From positions 1-40,690 of the forward strand of contig CAZNBB010000024.1 of the NCBI GenBank assembly GCA_964571225.1: DNA of 40,690 nucleotides, in the 5' to 3' direction. The DNA is from DATFML01 sp964571225. Lineage in GTDB: Bacteria; Pseudomonadota; Gammaproteobacteria; DATFLG01. The notes under the pieces were generated by a model. It did not search any database. It saw only the letters and a program-made list of their open reading frames with translations, and was not told where the DNA came from. Shown piece by piece: positions 32,142 through 40,093 of this stretch; position 1 is the stretch's first letter; the number at the start of each line of letters is the position of its first letter. Both the position numbers and the translations under genes were made by a program.

Positions 32142-33305
32142 TCAATCGGTGCCCCACTGATCGGTGGCGATACCCTCGCCCAGATCGGCCTCCATCAGCC
32201 GCCGGCGCACTTCCAGGAGCTTCTCGATGAGGGCCGGTTCGGCGCGACCGTAGGCCTCCGCGTCCGGGACGCGCTTGACCACCACCCCGAGCAGTTCGGT
32301 GATGGCGTTGCCGATGGAGTTCTGGCTGATGGTGACGATCAGCTTGCCTTCGTCGTTGCGGTAGATCACCTGTTTGAAGGCGGGCTGCCAGCGGATTGCG
32401 TTGGCGTACTTGCTGTCGTGGATGCAGCGGTCGCGAACCATCTTGGCCGTCTTGAGAAAATCGTTATTGAACTGCAGCTTGTTCTCCACCAGATCCGGAA
32501 AGTAGATGCCTTCGGGCAGCGGGGCGTTGCGCGTGGAAACCTGTCCGAAGAAGGTGCGGTAGAAATCGATGAAGCCCTTGACGAGTATGTCGTATTCCTT
32601 CCAGAAGCGGGGGTCCTTGAGCGATTCCACGCCGCCGGGCACTTCCCAACTGGGCAGTCCCTGCGGGTAGCCCGTGAGTGCGATCCTGCACGATCCGTCG
32701 CGGCACGGGCGCAGCACGCGCAGGTCGAGTTCGTCGAAGAAGGCGCGATAGACATCGCGCATATAGGCCTGGAACAGGGAATGCTGGCCACCATCGGTCA
32801 GGTTCGGGTTGTTGGGGTCCGCGAACGGGGAGTCGCGCAGCTGTGCCTTGCTGAACACGATGAAGTGGTTGTGCAGCATGCGGATGCTCGGTACGCCGGG
32901 CATGGCGAGGGGCCAGGTCGCATCCAGGCACGCTTCGCCGGCCAGTACCAGGTGTTTGTCAGGGTCCGGGTAGCGCTCCAGCATGTACTCGACGATGATC
33001 TGGTTCATGCGGTTCCAGACGCTCTTGACCGGCGTCGGCACCTGGGTGCGCCGCACCGGACGCCCCAGCGGGTCCAGGATGGTGCGGGACGTGTTGTAGA
33101 TGATGGAGGTGTCGAACTCGTTGCTGTGTCCGATTGCCTTGCGGTACATCAGCAGCCCTTCCGGGTTCTGCAGCAGACCGTTGTTGTGCACCAGATCGTT
33201 GATGTTTTCCGGGCTGTTGAAGAACTCGTTCGGCTTCATGCCGTCCGGAACTTCGAGCGGGATGGGGCGAAAAGGGGTGACTGTCTCTCTGGGGCCGGAC
33301 ACCAT
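32142..33305 (-). CDS. Conserved-looking protein of unknown family (387 aa)
   Basis: A soluble 387-residue protein with no signal peptide or membrane segment; I do not recognise the family. It has well-conserved-looking blocks: NEFFNSPENINDLVHNNGLL, EYMLERYPDPDKHLVLAGEA, RMLHNHFIVFSKAQLRDSPF and KLIVTISQNSIGNAITELLG. The HNHFIVF stretch faintly recalls histidine-triad transferases, but the rest does not support that. Asn and Asp content is high. The ATG at 33305 follows AGGAAAGG. A 15-bp palindrome (33343-33357) sits in the probable promoter. It lies after the cyo operon on the same strand with a strong hairpin between, so it is probably a separate unit. Confidence 0.6.
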   Translation of the reverse strand: MVSGPRETVTPFRPIPLEVPDGMKPNEFFNSPENINDLVHNNGLLQNPEGLLMYRKAIGHSNEFDTSIIYNTSRTILDPLGRPVRRTQVPTPVKSVWNRMNQIIVEYMLERYPDPDKHLVLAGEACLDATWPLAMPGVPSIRMLHNHFIVFSKAQLRDSPFADPNNPNLTDGGQHSLFQAYMRDVYRAFFDELDLRVLRPCRDGSCRIALTGYPQGLPSWEVPGGVESLKDPRFWKEYDILVKGFIDFYRTFFGQVSTRNAPLPEGIYFPDLVENKLQFNNDFLKTAKMVRDRCIHDSKYANAIRWQPAFKQVIYRNDEGKLIVTISQNSIGNAITELLGVVVKRVPDAEAYGRAEPALIEKLLEVRRRLMEADLGEGIATDQWGTD

Positions 33306-33342
33306 GGCGTTACCTTTCCTCTTTTGGCCGTCTGTGGGAGGC

Positions 33343-33357
33343 GGTTATCGTATAACC
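33343..33357 (-). promoter_or_regulatory. Operator-like palindrome before the unknown 387-aa gene
   Basis: GGTTAT-CGT-ATAACC, perfect 6-bp arms with a 3-bp centre, 37 bp before the start codon. It overlaps the only AT-rich patch of the promoter region, so it is well placed for a repressor. No matching regulator is encoded nearby. Confidence 0.45.
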
Positions 33358-33691
33358 AAACGATGGGACAACCGAAATCCCGGTTCGTTTTGTGTCCTTT
33401 TCAGGAAGCGTTGCGGCGGGCCCGCCGGTCGATGGGCGGCGGATTCCGCCGGGCGTTCGAAAGGCGCCAATGGCGGGTTCCACTCGGCCGCGGCCGGTTC
33501 CGGCGTTCCGGGGCGGGGCGCAGGCGTGCCCTGGCAGGGACGGCCGCTGCCACGCAACGCAGCGGCCTGCCGCCGATGCATGCCTGTCGTCCGGGAGGCG
33601 CTATTGTACCGCGGGCGCGGTCTGCTGCGGGGGAATGGGGGTATTCGGGGTAAGCGCGGGAGGGTGGCACGGTGGCTTTCGCAGCCGCCGT

Positions 33692-33724
33692 CCGGGCGGC
33701 GACCCTGTGCAGGGCGCCGCCCGG
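33692..33724 (-). terminator. Strong hairpin after cyoD
   Basis: CCGGGCGGCG/CGCCGCCCGG, continued after a single bulged A by CCCT/AGGG around a GTGC tetraloop: a 14-bp stem beginning 14 nt past the cyoD stop. No T-run, so termination by the intrinsic route is uncertain, but it could protect the cyo mRNA. Confidence 0.5.
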
Positions 33725-33738
33725 CCAGGCCGGCGTGC

Positions 33739-34110
33739 TCAGCCGATCATCGGGCGCAGAGCATGGATCAGCAGGGATGTGTCGCCCATGCGCTCGTGCA
33801 GGTTGACCATGATCCACAGCGACCCGCCCACCACGACAACCACGGCAATGGCGGTAAACGCGATGGCCATCACGTTCCACTGTTCCTCGGACGATCTGTC
33901 CAGGTGCAGGAAGTAGTGCAGGTGCACCAGTATCTGAACCACTGCCGCGGAAAAGATGGCGGCCAGGGTGTGTCCAGGGGACAGCGCGCCGCTCATCACC
34001 AGCCAGAAAGGAATGACGGTGAGGACGATGGCCAGGATAAAGCCGGTCACGTAGGAACTCAGAGTTCCCTTGCTGGCGCCGCTATGGCTGATGGCTGCAT
34101 CGTGTTCCAT
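33739..34110 (-). CDS. cyoD: Cytochrome o ubiquinol oxidase subunit IV
   Basis: A 123-residue membrane protein with three hydrophobic helices: YVTGFILAIVLTVIPFWLVM, then AAIFSAAVVQILVHLHYFLH, then VMAIAFTAIAVVVVVGGSLW. HYFLHLDRSSEEQWN is the family signature. It helps assemble the CuB site of bo3 oxidase. The ATG overlaps the cyoC stop by one base (TAATG). Last gene of the operon; a hairpin follows. Confidence 0.95.
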   Translation of the reverse strand: MEHDAAISHSGASKGTLSSYVTGFILAIVLTVIPFWLVMSGALSPGHTLAAIFSAAVVQILVHLHYFLHLDRSSEEQWNVMAIAFTAIAVVVVVGGSLWIMVNLHERMGDTSLLIHALRPMIG

Positions 34111-34724
34111 TACATCACCCCCGTCAGATAGACAACCGTGAACACGCCGATCCACACAATGTCCAGGAAATGCCAGAACATGCTCAGTCGCATCAGGCGC
34201 GACTGAACGGGCGTGGTCAGCCCCTTGGTCATGACCTGCGCCATCATGACTGCCATCCAGATCAGGCCCATGGTCACGTGGCAGCCGTGGGTGCCCACCA
34301 GCGTGAAGAACCCGGACAGGAACCCGCTGCGGTCGGGGCCGTGTCCGGCCACCACCATCTGCGTGAACTCGTTCACCTCCATGACGATGAATCCGAGTCC
34401 GAGCAGGAACGTGACCAGCAGCCAGCCGAGGACCTGCTGTTTGCGCTCCTTGTGCATGGCCAGCATGGCAAAGCCGTAGGTCACGCTGCTGAACAGCAGG
34501 AACATGGTTTCGCCGAGCGTGTACTTCAGGTCGAAAAGCTCTTTTCCGGTCGGACCGCCGGCATAGTTGTGGCTGAGCACCACGAAGCCGGCAAACACCG
34601 TCGCGAACAGAATGCAGTCGCTCATGATGTAGATCCAGAAGCCGAATGCCGTAGTGGCGACCGGATCCGCGTGCTCATGATCCTCTGCGTGAGCAGGGAA
34701 AGTATCCAAAACGTCAGTAGTCAT
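34110..34724 (-). CDS. cyoC: Cytochrome o ubiquinol oxidase subunit III
   Basis: A 204-residue subunit with five membrane helices, typical of CyoC. FGFWIYIMSDCILFATVFAG and GTHGCHVTMGLIWMAVM are characteristic; the ending WHFLDIVWIGVFTVVYLTG is shared with all haem-copper subunit III proteins. It carries no cofactor and stabilises the oxidase. It starts 39 bp after cyoB and its stop overlaps the cyoD start. Confidence 0.96.
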   Translation of the reverse strand: MTTDVLDTFPAHAEDHEHADPVATTAFGFWIYIMSDCILFATVFAGFVVLSHNYAGGPTGKELFDLKYTLGETMFLLFSSVTYGFAMLAMHKERKQQVLGWLLVTFLLGLGFIVMEVNEFTQMVVAGHGPDRSGFLSGFFTLVGTHGCHVTMGLIWMAVMMAQVMTKGLTTPVQSRLMRLSMFWHFLDIVWIGVFTVVYLTGVM

Positions 34725-34763
34725 GATTTATCCGCCGAACTTGTTTGTGTCATGTTCGCTGGC

Positions 34764-36788
34764 TCACGCGGGAGCAGCGACTTCCCAATCGCCCTGGTCG
34801 CCGACATCCACCGTCGACAGCGAACCGAGCTGGCTGTGGCGCTGGTTCTCGATTCGCTCCACCTCGGCGGCCGGCACGTAGTAGTCGACGTCCTCGCTGG
34901 TCGCACGCACGATGACCGAGATGACCATGCCCAGTGCGCTGGCGCCCGCCATCCACCAGATATGCCAGATCATGGCGAATCCGAACACGAAGGCGAGCAT
35001 GCCGATCACGAAGCCCACAGCGGTGTTCTTGGGCATGTGAATGTCGTGGTACTCCTTGGGCCGTTCGTAGGCGATGCCCTTTTCCTTCATGTCGGTGAAG
35101 GCGTCCAGGTCGTGAATGACCGGGACCTGCGCGAAGTTGTAGAACGGAGCGGGCGACGAGGTCGACCATTCCAGCGTGCGGCCGTTCCACGGGTCGCCGG
35201 TCACGTCCCGGGTCTCGGCGCGCTCCTTGATGCTCACCACCAGCTGGATGATCTGGCAGACGATCCCCAGCAGCACGATCACGGCGCCGATGGCAGCAAC
35301 CTGCAGGTAGGGGTGCCAGGCCGGATTGTTGTAGTGCACCATGCGCCGGGGCATGCCCATGAAGCCAAGCACGTACAGGGGCATGAAGGCGACGTAGAAG
35401 CCGATCATCCAACCCCAGAAGCCGCGCTTGCCCCATTTCTCGTTGAGACGGAAGCCGAACGCCTTGGGGAACCAGTAGGTATAGCCGGCAAAGTAGCCGA
35501 ACAGCGCACCCGGAATCAGCATGTTATGGAAGTGCGCGACGAGGAAGAGGCTGTTGTGCAGCACGAAATCGGCCGGAGGAATGGCCAGCACGATGCCGGT
35601 TATCCCGCCAATGACGAAGGTCACGATGAAACCCAGCGTGTAGTACATGGCCGAGTTCAGCTGGACCCGTCCCCGATACATGGTGAACAGCCAATTGAAG
35701 ATCTTCACCCCGGTCGGCACCGCGATGATCATGGTCGTGATGCCGAAGAAGGCGTTGACGTTCGGGCCGGCACCCATGGTGAAGAAATGGTGCAGCCATA
35801 CGGTGAACGACAGGAAGGCGATGGCCATGGTGGCGTAGACCATCGACGTATAGCCGAACAGCCGCTTGCCGGAGAAGGTGGCCACCACTTCGGAGAAGAC
35901 GCCGAAGGCCGGCAGGATGAGGATGTAAACCTCCGGATGGCCCCAGACCCACAGCAGGTTGGTGTACATCATCATGTTGCCGCCCAGGCCGTTGGTGAAG
36001 AAATGCATGCCCAGGTACCGATCCAGGGTCAGCATCGCCAGGGTTGCGGTGAGGGCGGGGAACGCCAGAATGATCAGGATGCTGGTGCACAGCGCCGTCC
36101 AGGTGAACACGGGCATCTTCATGAGGGTCATGCCCGGCGCGCGCATCCTGAGAATGGTGATCAGGAAGTTGATACCGGTCAGTAGCGTCCCGATGCCGCT
36201 GATCTGGATGGACCAGATCCAGTAATCGACGCCGGTTCCCGGACTGAAGTGCAGCTCGCTGAGGGGCGGGTAACCGGTCCAGCCCGCCTGTGAGAATTCC
36301 CCGACGCCCAACGACACCATGACAAGCATGGCGCTGACGACGGTCAGCCACAGGCTGACGGAATTCATGAACGGGAAGGCGACGTCCCGGGCGCCGATCT
36401 GCAGCGGCACGGCGATGTTCATCAGGCCCACCAGGAAGGGCATCGCCATGAAGAAGATCATGATGGTGCCGTGGGCGGTGAAGATCTGATCGAAGTGATG
36501 GGCCGGCAGGTAGCCGTGGGACGCCCCGAAGGAGAAGGCCTGCTGGGCCCGCATCATGATCGCGTCCGCGAAGCCGCGCAGCAGCATCACCAGCGCCAGG
36601 ATGATGTACATGACCCCGATCTTCTTGTGATCCACCGAGGTCAGCCATTCCTTCCAGAGGTAGCCCCACTTCCCGTAGTAGGTGATCGATCCCAGGACCA
36701 CGGCGGCGACCAGGATCGAAAACGCCACCGCCCCCATGATAATGGGGTTGTCGTAGGGTATAGCCGAAAGAGTCAGTTTCCCGAGCAT
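34764..36788 (-). CDS. cyoB: Cytochrome o ubiquinol oxidase subunit I
   Basis: A 674-residue, roughly 15-helix catalytic subunit of cytochrome bo3, which oxidises ubiquinol, reduces oxygen to water and pumps protons. All key residues are visible: low-spin haem ligand in FTAHGTIMIFF, CuB His and cross-linked Tyr in WGHPEVYILILP, CuB His pair in WLHHFFTMG, and haem ligands in LVAHFHNMLIPG. The D-channel aspartate in IGARDVAFPFMN supports proton pumping. It follows cyoA by 13 bp with an AAGGGCGA ribosome site. Confidence 0.98.
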   Translation of the reverse strand: MLGKLTLSAIPYDNPIIMGAVAFSILVAAVVLGSITYYGKWGYLWKEWLTSVDHKKIGVMYIILALVMLLRGFADAIMMRAQQAFSFGASHGYLPAHHFDQIFTAHGTIMIFFMAMPFLVGLMNIAVPLQIGARDVAFPFMNSVSLWLTVVSAMLVMVSLGVGEFSQAGWTGYPPLSELHFSPGTGVDYWIWSIQISGIGTLLTGINFLITILRMRAPGMTLMKMPVFTWTALCTSILIILAFPALTATLAMLTLDRYLGMHFFTNGLGGNMMMYTNLLWVWGHPEVYILILPAFGVFSEVVATFSGKRLFGYTSMVYATMAIAFLSFTVWLHHFFTMGAGPNVNAFFGITTMIIAVPTGVKIFNWLFTMYRGRVQLNSAMYYTLGFIVTFVIGGITGIVLAIPPADFVLHNSLFLVAHFHNMLIPGALFGYFAGYTYWFPKAFGFRLNEKWGKRGFWGWMIGFYVAFMPLYVLGFMGMPRRMVHYNNPAWHPYLQVAAIGAVIVLLGIVCQIIQLVVSIKERAETRDVTGDPWNGRTLEWSTSSPAPFYNFAQVPVIHDLDAFTDMKEKGIAYERPKEYHDIHMPKNTAVGFVIGMLAFVFGFAMIWHIWWMAGASALGMVISVIVRATSEDVDYYVPAAEVERIENQRHSQLGSLSTVDVGDQGDWEVAAPA

Positions 36789-36801
36789 GTCAGTCGCCCT
36801 T

Positions 36802-37701
36802 TTATGCGTGTGGTTTCTTCTGTGCAGCGTTCGCAGTCATAGTCGCCGTGCCGCCGCCCACGTACTTATGGATGATGTAGTCGAACAGGTGCGGACGAAC
36901 CGAGGAGTAGTAGGTCACCGGATTGACCCTGCTCGGCTTCTCGAGCTCTTTCAGCTTGGCCATGCCGAGGTTGCTTCCCGACTGCTTGATCTTCTCGACC
37001 CAGTTCTTGAACTGCTGTGGGGAGGTCGCGATCGCGTTGAACTGCATGTTGGAGAAGCCGCGACCGCTGAACTGACAGTTGCGCCCGACGTAAGTCCCCG
37101 GCTCAGTGGCCAGCAGACTGTCCCTGGTCTGCATCCCGGCCATGGCGTAGATCTGGCTGCCCAGGCGGGGAATAAAGAAGGAGGTCATGACGGTGTCCGA
37201 AGTGATGCGGAAATTCACAGGCACGTTGGCCGGGAATTCGAGCTGGTTGACCGTGGCTATATGCTGATCCGGGTAGATGAACAGCCATTTCCAGTCCATG
37301 GCGATGGCTTCGACGTTGATCGGCTTGTGCGCAGACACCAACGGCTTGTACGGGCTCAGATCATGGGTGTCGGTCCACACCAGGTAGCCCAGCACCGCTA
37401 CGATCACAGTGGGCACCGTCCACACCACGAACTCGATCTTGTTGGAGTGCGACCACTTGGGGGCATAGGTCGCATTCTTGTTGGAGGCCCGGTATTTCCA
37501 AGCGAAGTAGAACGTCATGACGAACACGGGGATGGCGACGACCATCATGATGGCGATGGACGCCAGAATCAGCGTCTTCTCGTGCGCGCCTACGGGGCCT
37601 TTGGGGTCCAGAAGCACCATGTTGCTGCTGCAACCACTGAGCACGGCTACAGCGCCTAGGGACAGGAGTCTGAGGATGTTGTTGGCTTTGCGTCTGATCA
37701 T
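36802..37701 (-). CDS. cyoA: Cytochrome o ubiquinol oxidase subunit II
   Basis: A 299-residue subunit with lipobox VLSGCSS (Cys24 approximately), two membrane helices and a periplasmic cupredoxin-fold domain. That domain (DWKWLFIYPDQHIATVNQLE, GRNCQFSGRGFSNMQF) lacks the CuA ligands, as in all quinol oxidases. The C-terminal COX_ARM tail includes PVTYYSSVRPHLFDYII. First gene of cyoABCD. No clear promoter is seen upstream; the neighbouring 1-kb non-coding region probably carries the control sites. Confidence 0.97.
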   Translation of the reverse strand: MIRRKANNILRLLSLGAVAVLSGCSSNMVLLDPKGPVGAHEKTLILASIAIMMVVAIPVFVMTFYFAWKYRASNKNATYAPKWSHSNKIEFVVWTVPTVIVAVLGYLVWTDTHDLSPYKPLVSAHKPINVEAIAMDWKWLFIYPDQHIATVNQLEFPANVPVNFRITSDTVMTSFFIPRLGSQIYAMAGMQTRDSLLATEPGTYVGRNCQFSGRGFSNMQFNAIATSPQQFKNWVEKIKQSGSNLGMAKLKELEKPSRVNPVTYYSSVRPHLFDYIIHKYVGGGTATMTANAAQKKPHA

Positions 37702-38259
37702 TGGTAAGGTCCGCGCTCAATGTGCATCCGTTAGCGTGAAGCAAGCGGTATGCCGGTCAATAAATAGTTGTTCCTTTACGTTCGCCATGCCCGCCGGCGG
37801 TGTCCCGGGTGGAAATCCACCGGTGACGTGGTTGATATAGACCGTTCCTGCCGCAGTTGCCGCACGTGCAGTCAAGGCGGCGTCAACACAACGTGCGCAG
37901 CGTCCCTGGTGGCCTTGTGATTGCCGGTCGACTTATGTGCGGTGACGGCAAAGAGCGGTTTGCGTGCTACTCCACCTCCCGCGTGTGCTACGGGGCTGTA
38001 GCAACCAATTGCATGTTCGAGGCGGTCGCGCCTGCGCCTGCGTCGCATGCGTTTGTCCGTGCATCGACTGATTTTGATAGTGCGACAGCGATGCGGGGAC
38101 GCCCTTCATTGATTGCCATCGAGTGCGCCGTTAGAGACTGACGTCGGCGGCGTGCAGCGCGTGATTATATTCAGACCTATGTCAGATGTCCGTTAAGCAC
38201 GGCATATCGTTGCCAAAGTAAATTTTGCGTCCGCATAAAATACGTATGAGCATCGGTGT

Positions 38260-38293
38260 GTCGGACGTATGTAGTACGTGAAATACATCCGAC
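38260..38293. repeat. 11-bp inverted repeat, operator-like
   Basis: GTCGGACGTAT and ATACATCCGAC match in 10 of 11 positions around a 12-bp spacer. It lies in AT-rich DNA more than 500 bp from both flanking genes, so its target is unclear. Confidence 0.45.
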
Positions 38294-38430
38294 CCCTACA
38301 ACATAGATTGATAGGTCCGCGCGCGTTTCGTGTGTGTAGGGACGGTGAACGGCGGCATTATTATCAAAGACACATTTGGTGTGCGTAAGTTTCGTGTCTG
38401 CTCGAACACGGCGACTAGCGGCAGGGGCGA

Positions 38431-38448
38431 ACGACTGCCGGCGGTCGT
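38431..38448. repeat. 18-bp imperfect palindrome
   Basis: ACGACTGCCGGCGGTCGT is palindromic except for one mismatched base pair. Operator-like, 325 bp before the lipoprotein start. Confidence 0.35.
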
Positions 38449-38772
38449 GCCAGTGATCCAGGTCATGCTTCGGTGTGGTGCGCGTTTGTGCCGGCACGCG
38501 GTGTTTGTGCACCGAGTCGGGTCGGAGCATGCCGGCGCCCGACGCGGGTAGGGCGCATGGGTGTGCGGGGACGGCCTGCGGCTTGCGGCATCGGCAGCCG
38601 TAGGCCGGGGTAATAAGGTGCGCTCCGCCCGTTGCGCTGCCGGAGCCGGGTCGCCCCCTCTGGGGAGGGAGACATCCACCGCGCGTGAGAGCCGTGTTCG
38701 GCGGGCGCATTTCCTGGGCGTACCGGGACCGCGCAATGGGTATATCCTTGAGCTATGGGAGGGGATCTGCCC

Positions 38773-39541
38773 ATGGAAGCGCTCAAAGTCCTGGTACCGG
38801 TTGTTCTTGCGATCTCGCTTGCCGCCTGTGGCGGCGGCTCAGGTGGCGCTGCGGCTCCGCCGCCGGCGCAGACTCAGGGCATCTGGAGGGGTACGGCGAG
38901 CGTCGACTCGGTCAGCTTCACGAATGCGCTCGCAATGATCGATGGGGCCGGACACACCAACATCATACTGCAGGCTGCAGGGACCGACGACTCCCAGTTC
39001 CGGGGCACACTGGCGGCGTCGGACGGCGCTATCGACACCGGCGTGTCCGCATTGACTCTGTTCGACACGGCGGGAAATCTCAACGACATCTTCTCGGTGC
39101 AGCAGGCCTATGTCGTGCCTGCCAGTGCCCTCGCGGCCACCCTGTCCAGTAGCGGATCGTTTCCACGTACGGCGACCCTCAACCTGACCTACGACAACAT
39201 TTGCGACCGGCTGGCTTCCCTGGGTCTGGTGAGCGGCATCTGGGGGGGAGACCCACGGCACCTATACGATCACACTGGCCATCGACGGCGCCGGTACCAT
39301 CAACGGCAGCGATACAAACGGCTGTGTGTACAGCGGCACGGTGCGCATTCCCGATCCGACCCATGACCTCTACGCTCTGAAAATGGATATCCAATCCTGC
39401 TACAACGTGGTCGTGCATGCATCCGGACAGGGCGTGTTGATCGACACCGCTTCCCCCAACGACTCGTTGACCGCCGCCCTGACCGGATTGGTGGGGTTGT
39501 TGAACACCGATTCCTTCGTGTACCGACTGACGCGGCAATAG
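38773..39541 (+). pseudogene. Two-repeat lipoprotein gene split by a frameshift at a G7 run
   Basis: ATG 38773 follows GGGAGGGG. A signal peptide ends in lipobox LAACGGGSGG. As read, the frame ends at 39366 after a nonsense tail. If one G is dropped from the seven at 39242-39248 the frame continues to TAG 39541 and gives a 255-residue protein. The restored part reads GIWGETHGTYTITLAIDGAG and mirrors GIWRGT-...-LAMIDGAG in the first half, so the protein has two copies of a beta-rich module of about 100 residues. The family is not recognised. The break may be a sequencing error, a recent mutation or phase variation by slippage in the G run. An ATG at 38755 is an alternative start. Confidence 0.65.
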
Positions 39542-39961
39542 CGGACGGGCGGGAACCCACCGGTCCGACGACCCGGCCGGCCTGCCGGGGCCGGATATCG
39601 AGTCTCAATAGACCCCATCACCTGCGGATGTCCGTCTCGAACGACTGTGGCCGTTGCGGTGCCGACACGCGCTCACACGTCGCCCGGCCTGAGTCAAGGA
39701 ACCAGACGGGTCGTGCGCTGCACCGCAGCGGTTCCCCGGCCGTCAAGGACGAGCGGGACGCTTCGACGTGCAGATCCCAGAGCCAGGGGCATAGACGACA
39801 TTGCTTCCCCTCGTCAGCGAGCCTGCCTCGAGCCGCAGGTGCGGTGAGCGCGCGACGGCACATGGTAAGCTTTGTTTGTCGCGAACGACTTCATCCGTGC
39901 CCAGCTTTGCGCAGGCCGGGGCCCGTTGGCCGGTTGTTGAAAGTTGGACCCATTACCCAGC
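39542..39961. other. Non-coding gap before the Na/Pi cotransporter region
   Basis: About 420 bp. No RNA gene or convincing frame. A short AT-rich patch near 39865-39880 could be promoter DNA. An 81-codon minus-strand frame (39618-39863) has no ribosome site and no family likeness. Confidence 0.4.
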
Positions 39962-40093
39962 ATGACAGCGCCCTTCTTTGACGATTGCGACCGCCGCAGG
40001 GCGGATGGCGACCGCTCTTCCGTGCCCGCCGCCGGGCCCTCAGCAGGCGCTGCATGGGAAGGCTTCGGTGAGCGTATCGGGGTGGCCCCATGA
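39962..40093 (+). CDS. Possible 43-residue leader ORF overlapping the cotransporter start
   Basis: An ATG-started frame whose TGA overlaps the ATG of the Na/Pi cotransporter gene (ATGA). The product is charged and Gly/Ala-rich (MTAPFFDDCDRRRADGDRSS at the start), with no signal or membrane segment, and unknown. It lacks a strong ribosome site. The overlap suggests coupling, but chance is quite possible. Confidence 0.25.
   Translation: MTAPFFDDCDRRRADGDRSSVPAAGPSAGAAWEGFGERIGVAP

Larger units (their letters stand above)
33306..33738. other. Non-coding gap between unknown gene and cyoD
   Basis: About 430 bp. It holds the palindrome at 33343-33357 and the 14-bp hairpin at 33692-33724. Frames crossing it are Arg/Gly-rich and not protein-like. 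cyoE, which often follows cyoD, is absent. Confidence 0.5.
37702..38772. other. Long non-coding region between cyoA and a lipoprotein gene
   Basis: More than 1 kb with no convincing gene; it is the AT-richest part of the window around 38160-38400. It contains an 11-bp inverted repeat (38260-38293), an 18-bp imperfect palindrome (38431-38448), a 10-bp palindrome GTGCCGGCAC (38488-38497) and a small hairpin TGCTAC/GTAGCA (37986-38003). A 23-codon frame starts at an ATG on the minus strand near 37790 and ends just before cyoA; I could not decide whether it is a leader peptide. Candidate control region for the divergent cyo operon and lipoprotein gene. Confidence 0.5.

Noticed and set aside
34170..36185. 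671-codon His-rich plus-strand frame opposite cyoB and cyoC
   Set aside because: Mirror of membrane-protein codons; it spans three convincing cyo genes.
37755..37760. TTGACC as a -35 box for cyoA
   Set aside because: No -10-like hexamer at 16-18 bp spacing; the bases there match TATAAT at no position.
37857..38141. 94-codon plus-strand frame in the long gap by cyoA
   Set aside because: TTG start without ribosome site, no recognisable domain.
38177..38710. 177-codon minus-strand frame in the same gap
   Set aside because: Composition changes along its length with the local GC content, unlike a real gene; no ribosome site.
39955..39975. Half Pho box (CTGTCAT on the minus strand) before the Na/Pi gene
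   Set aside because: Only one seven-base half-site, with no second half at 11-bp spacing.
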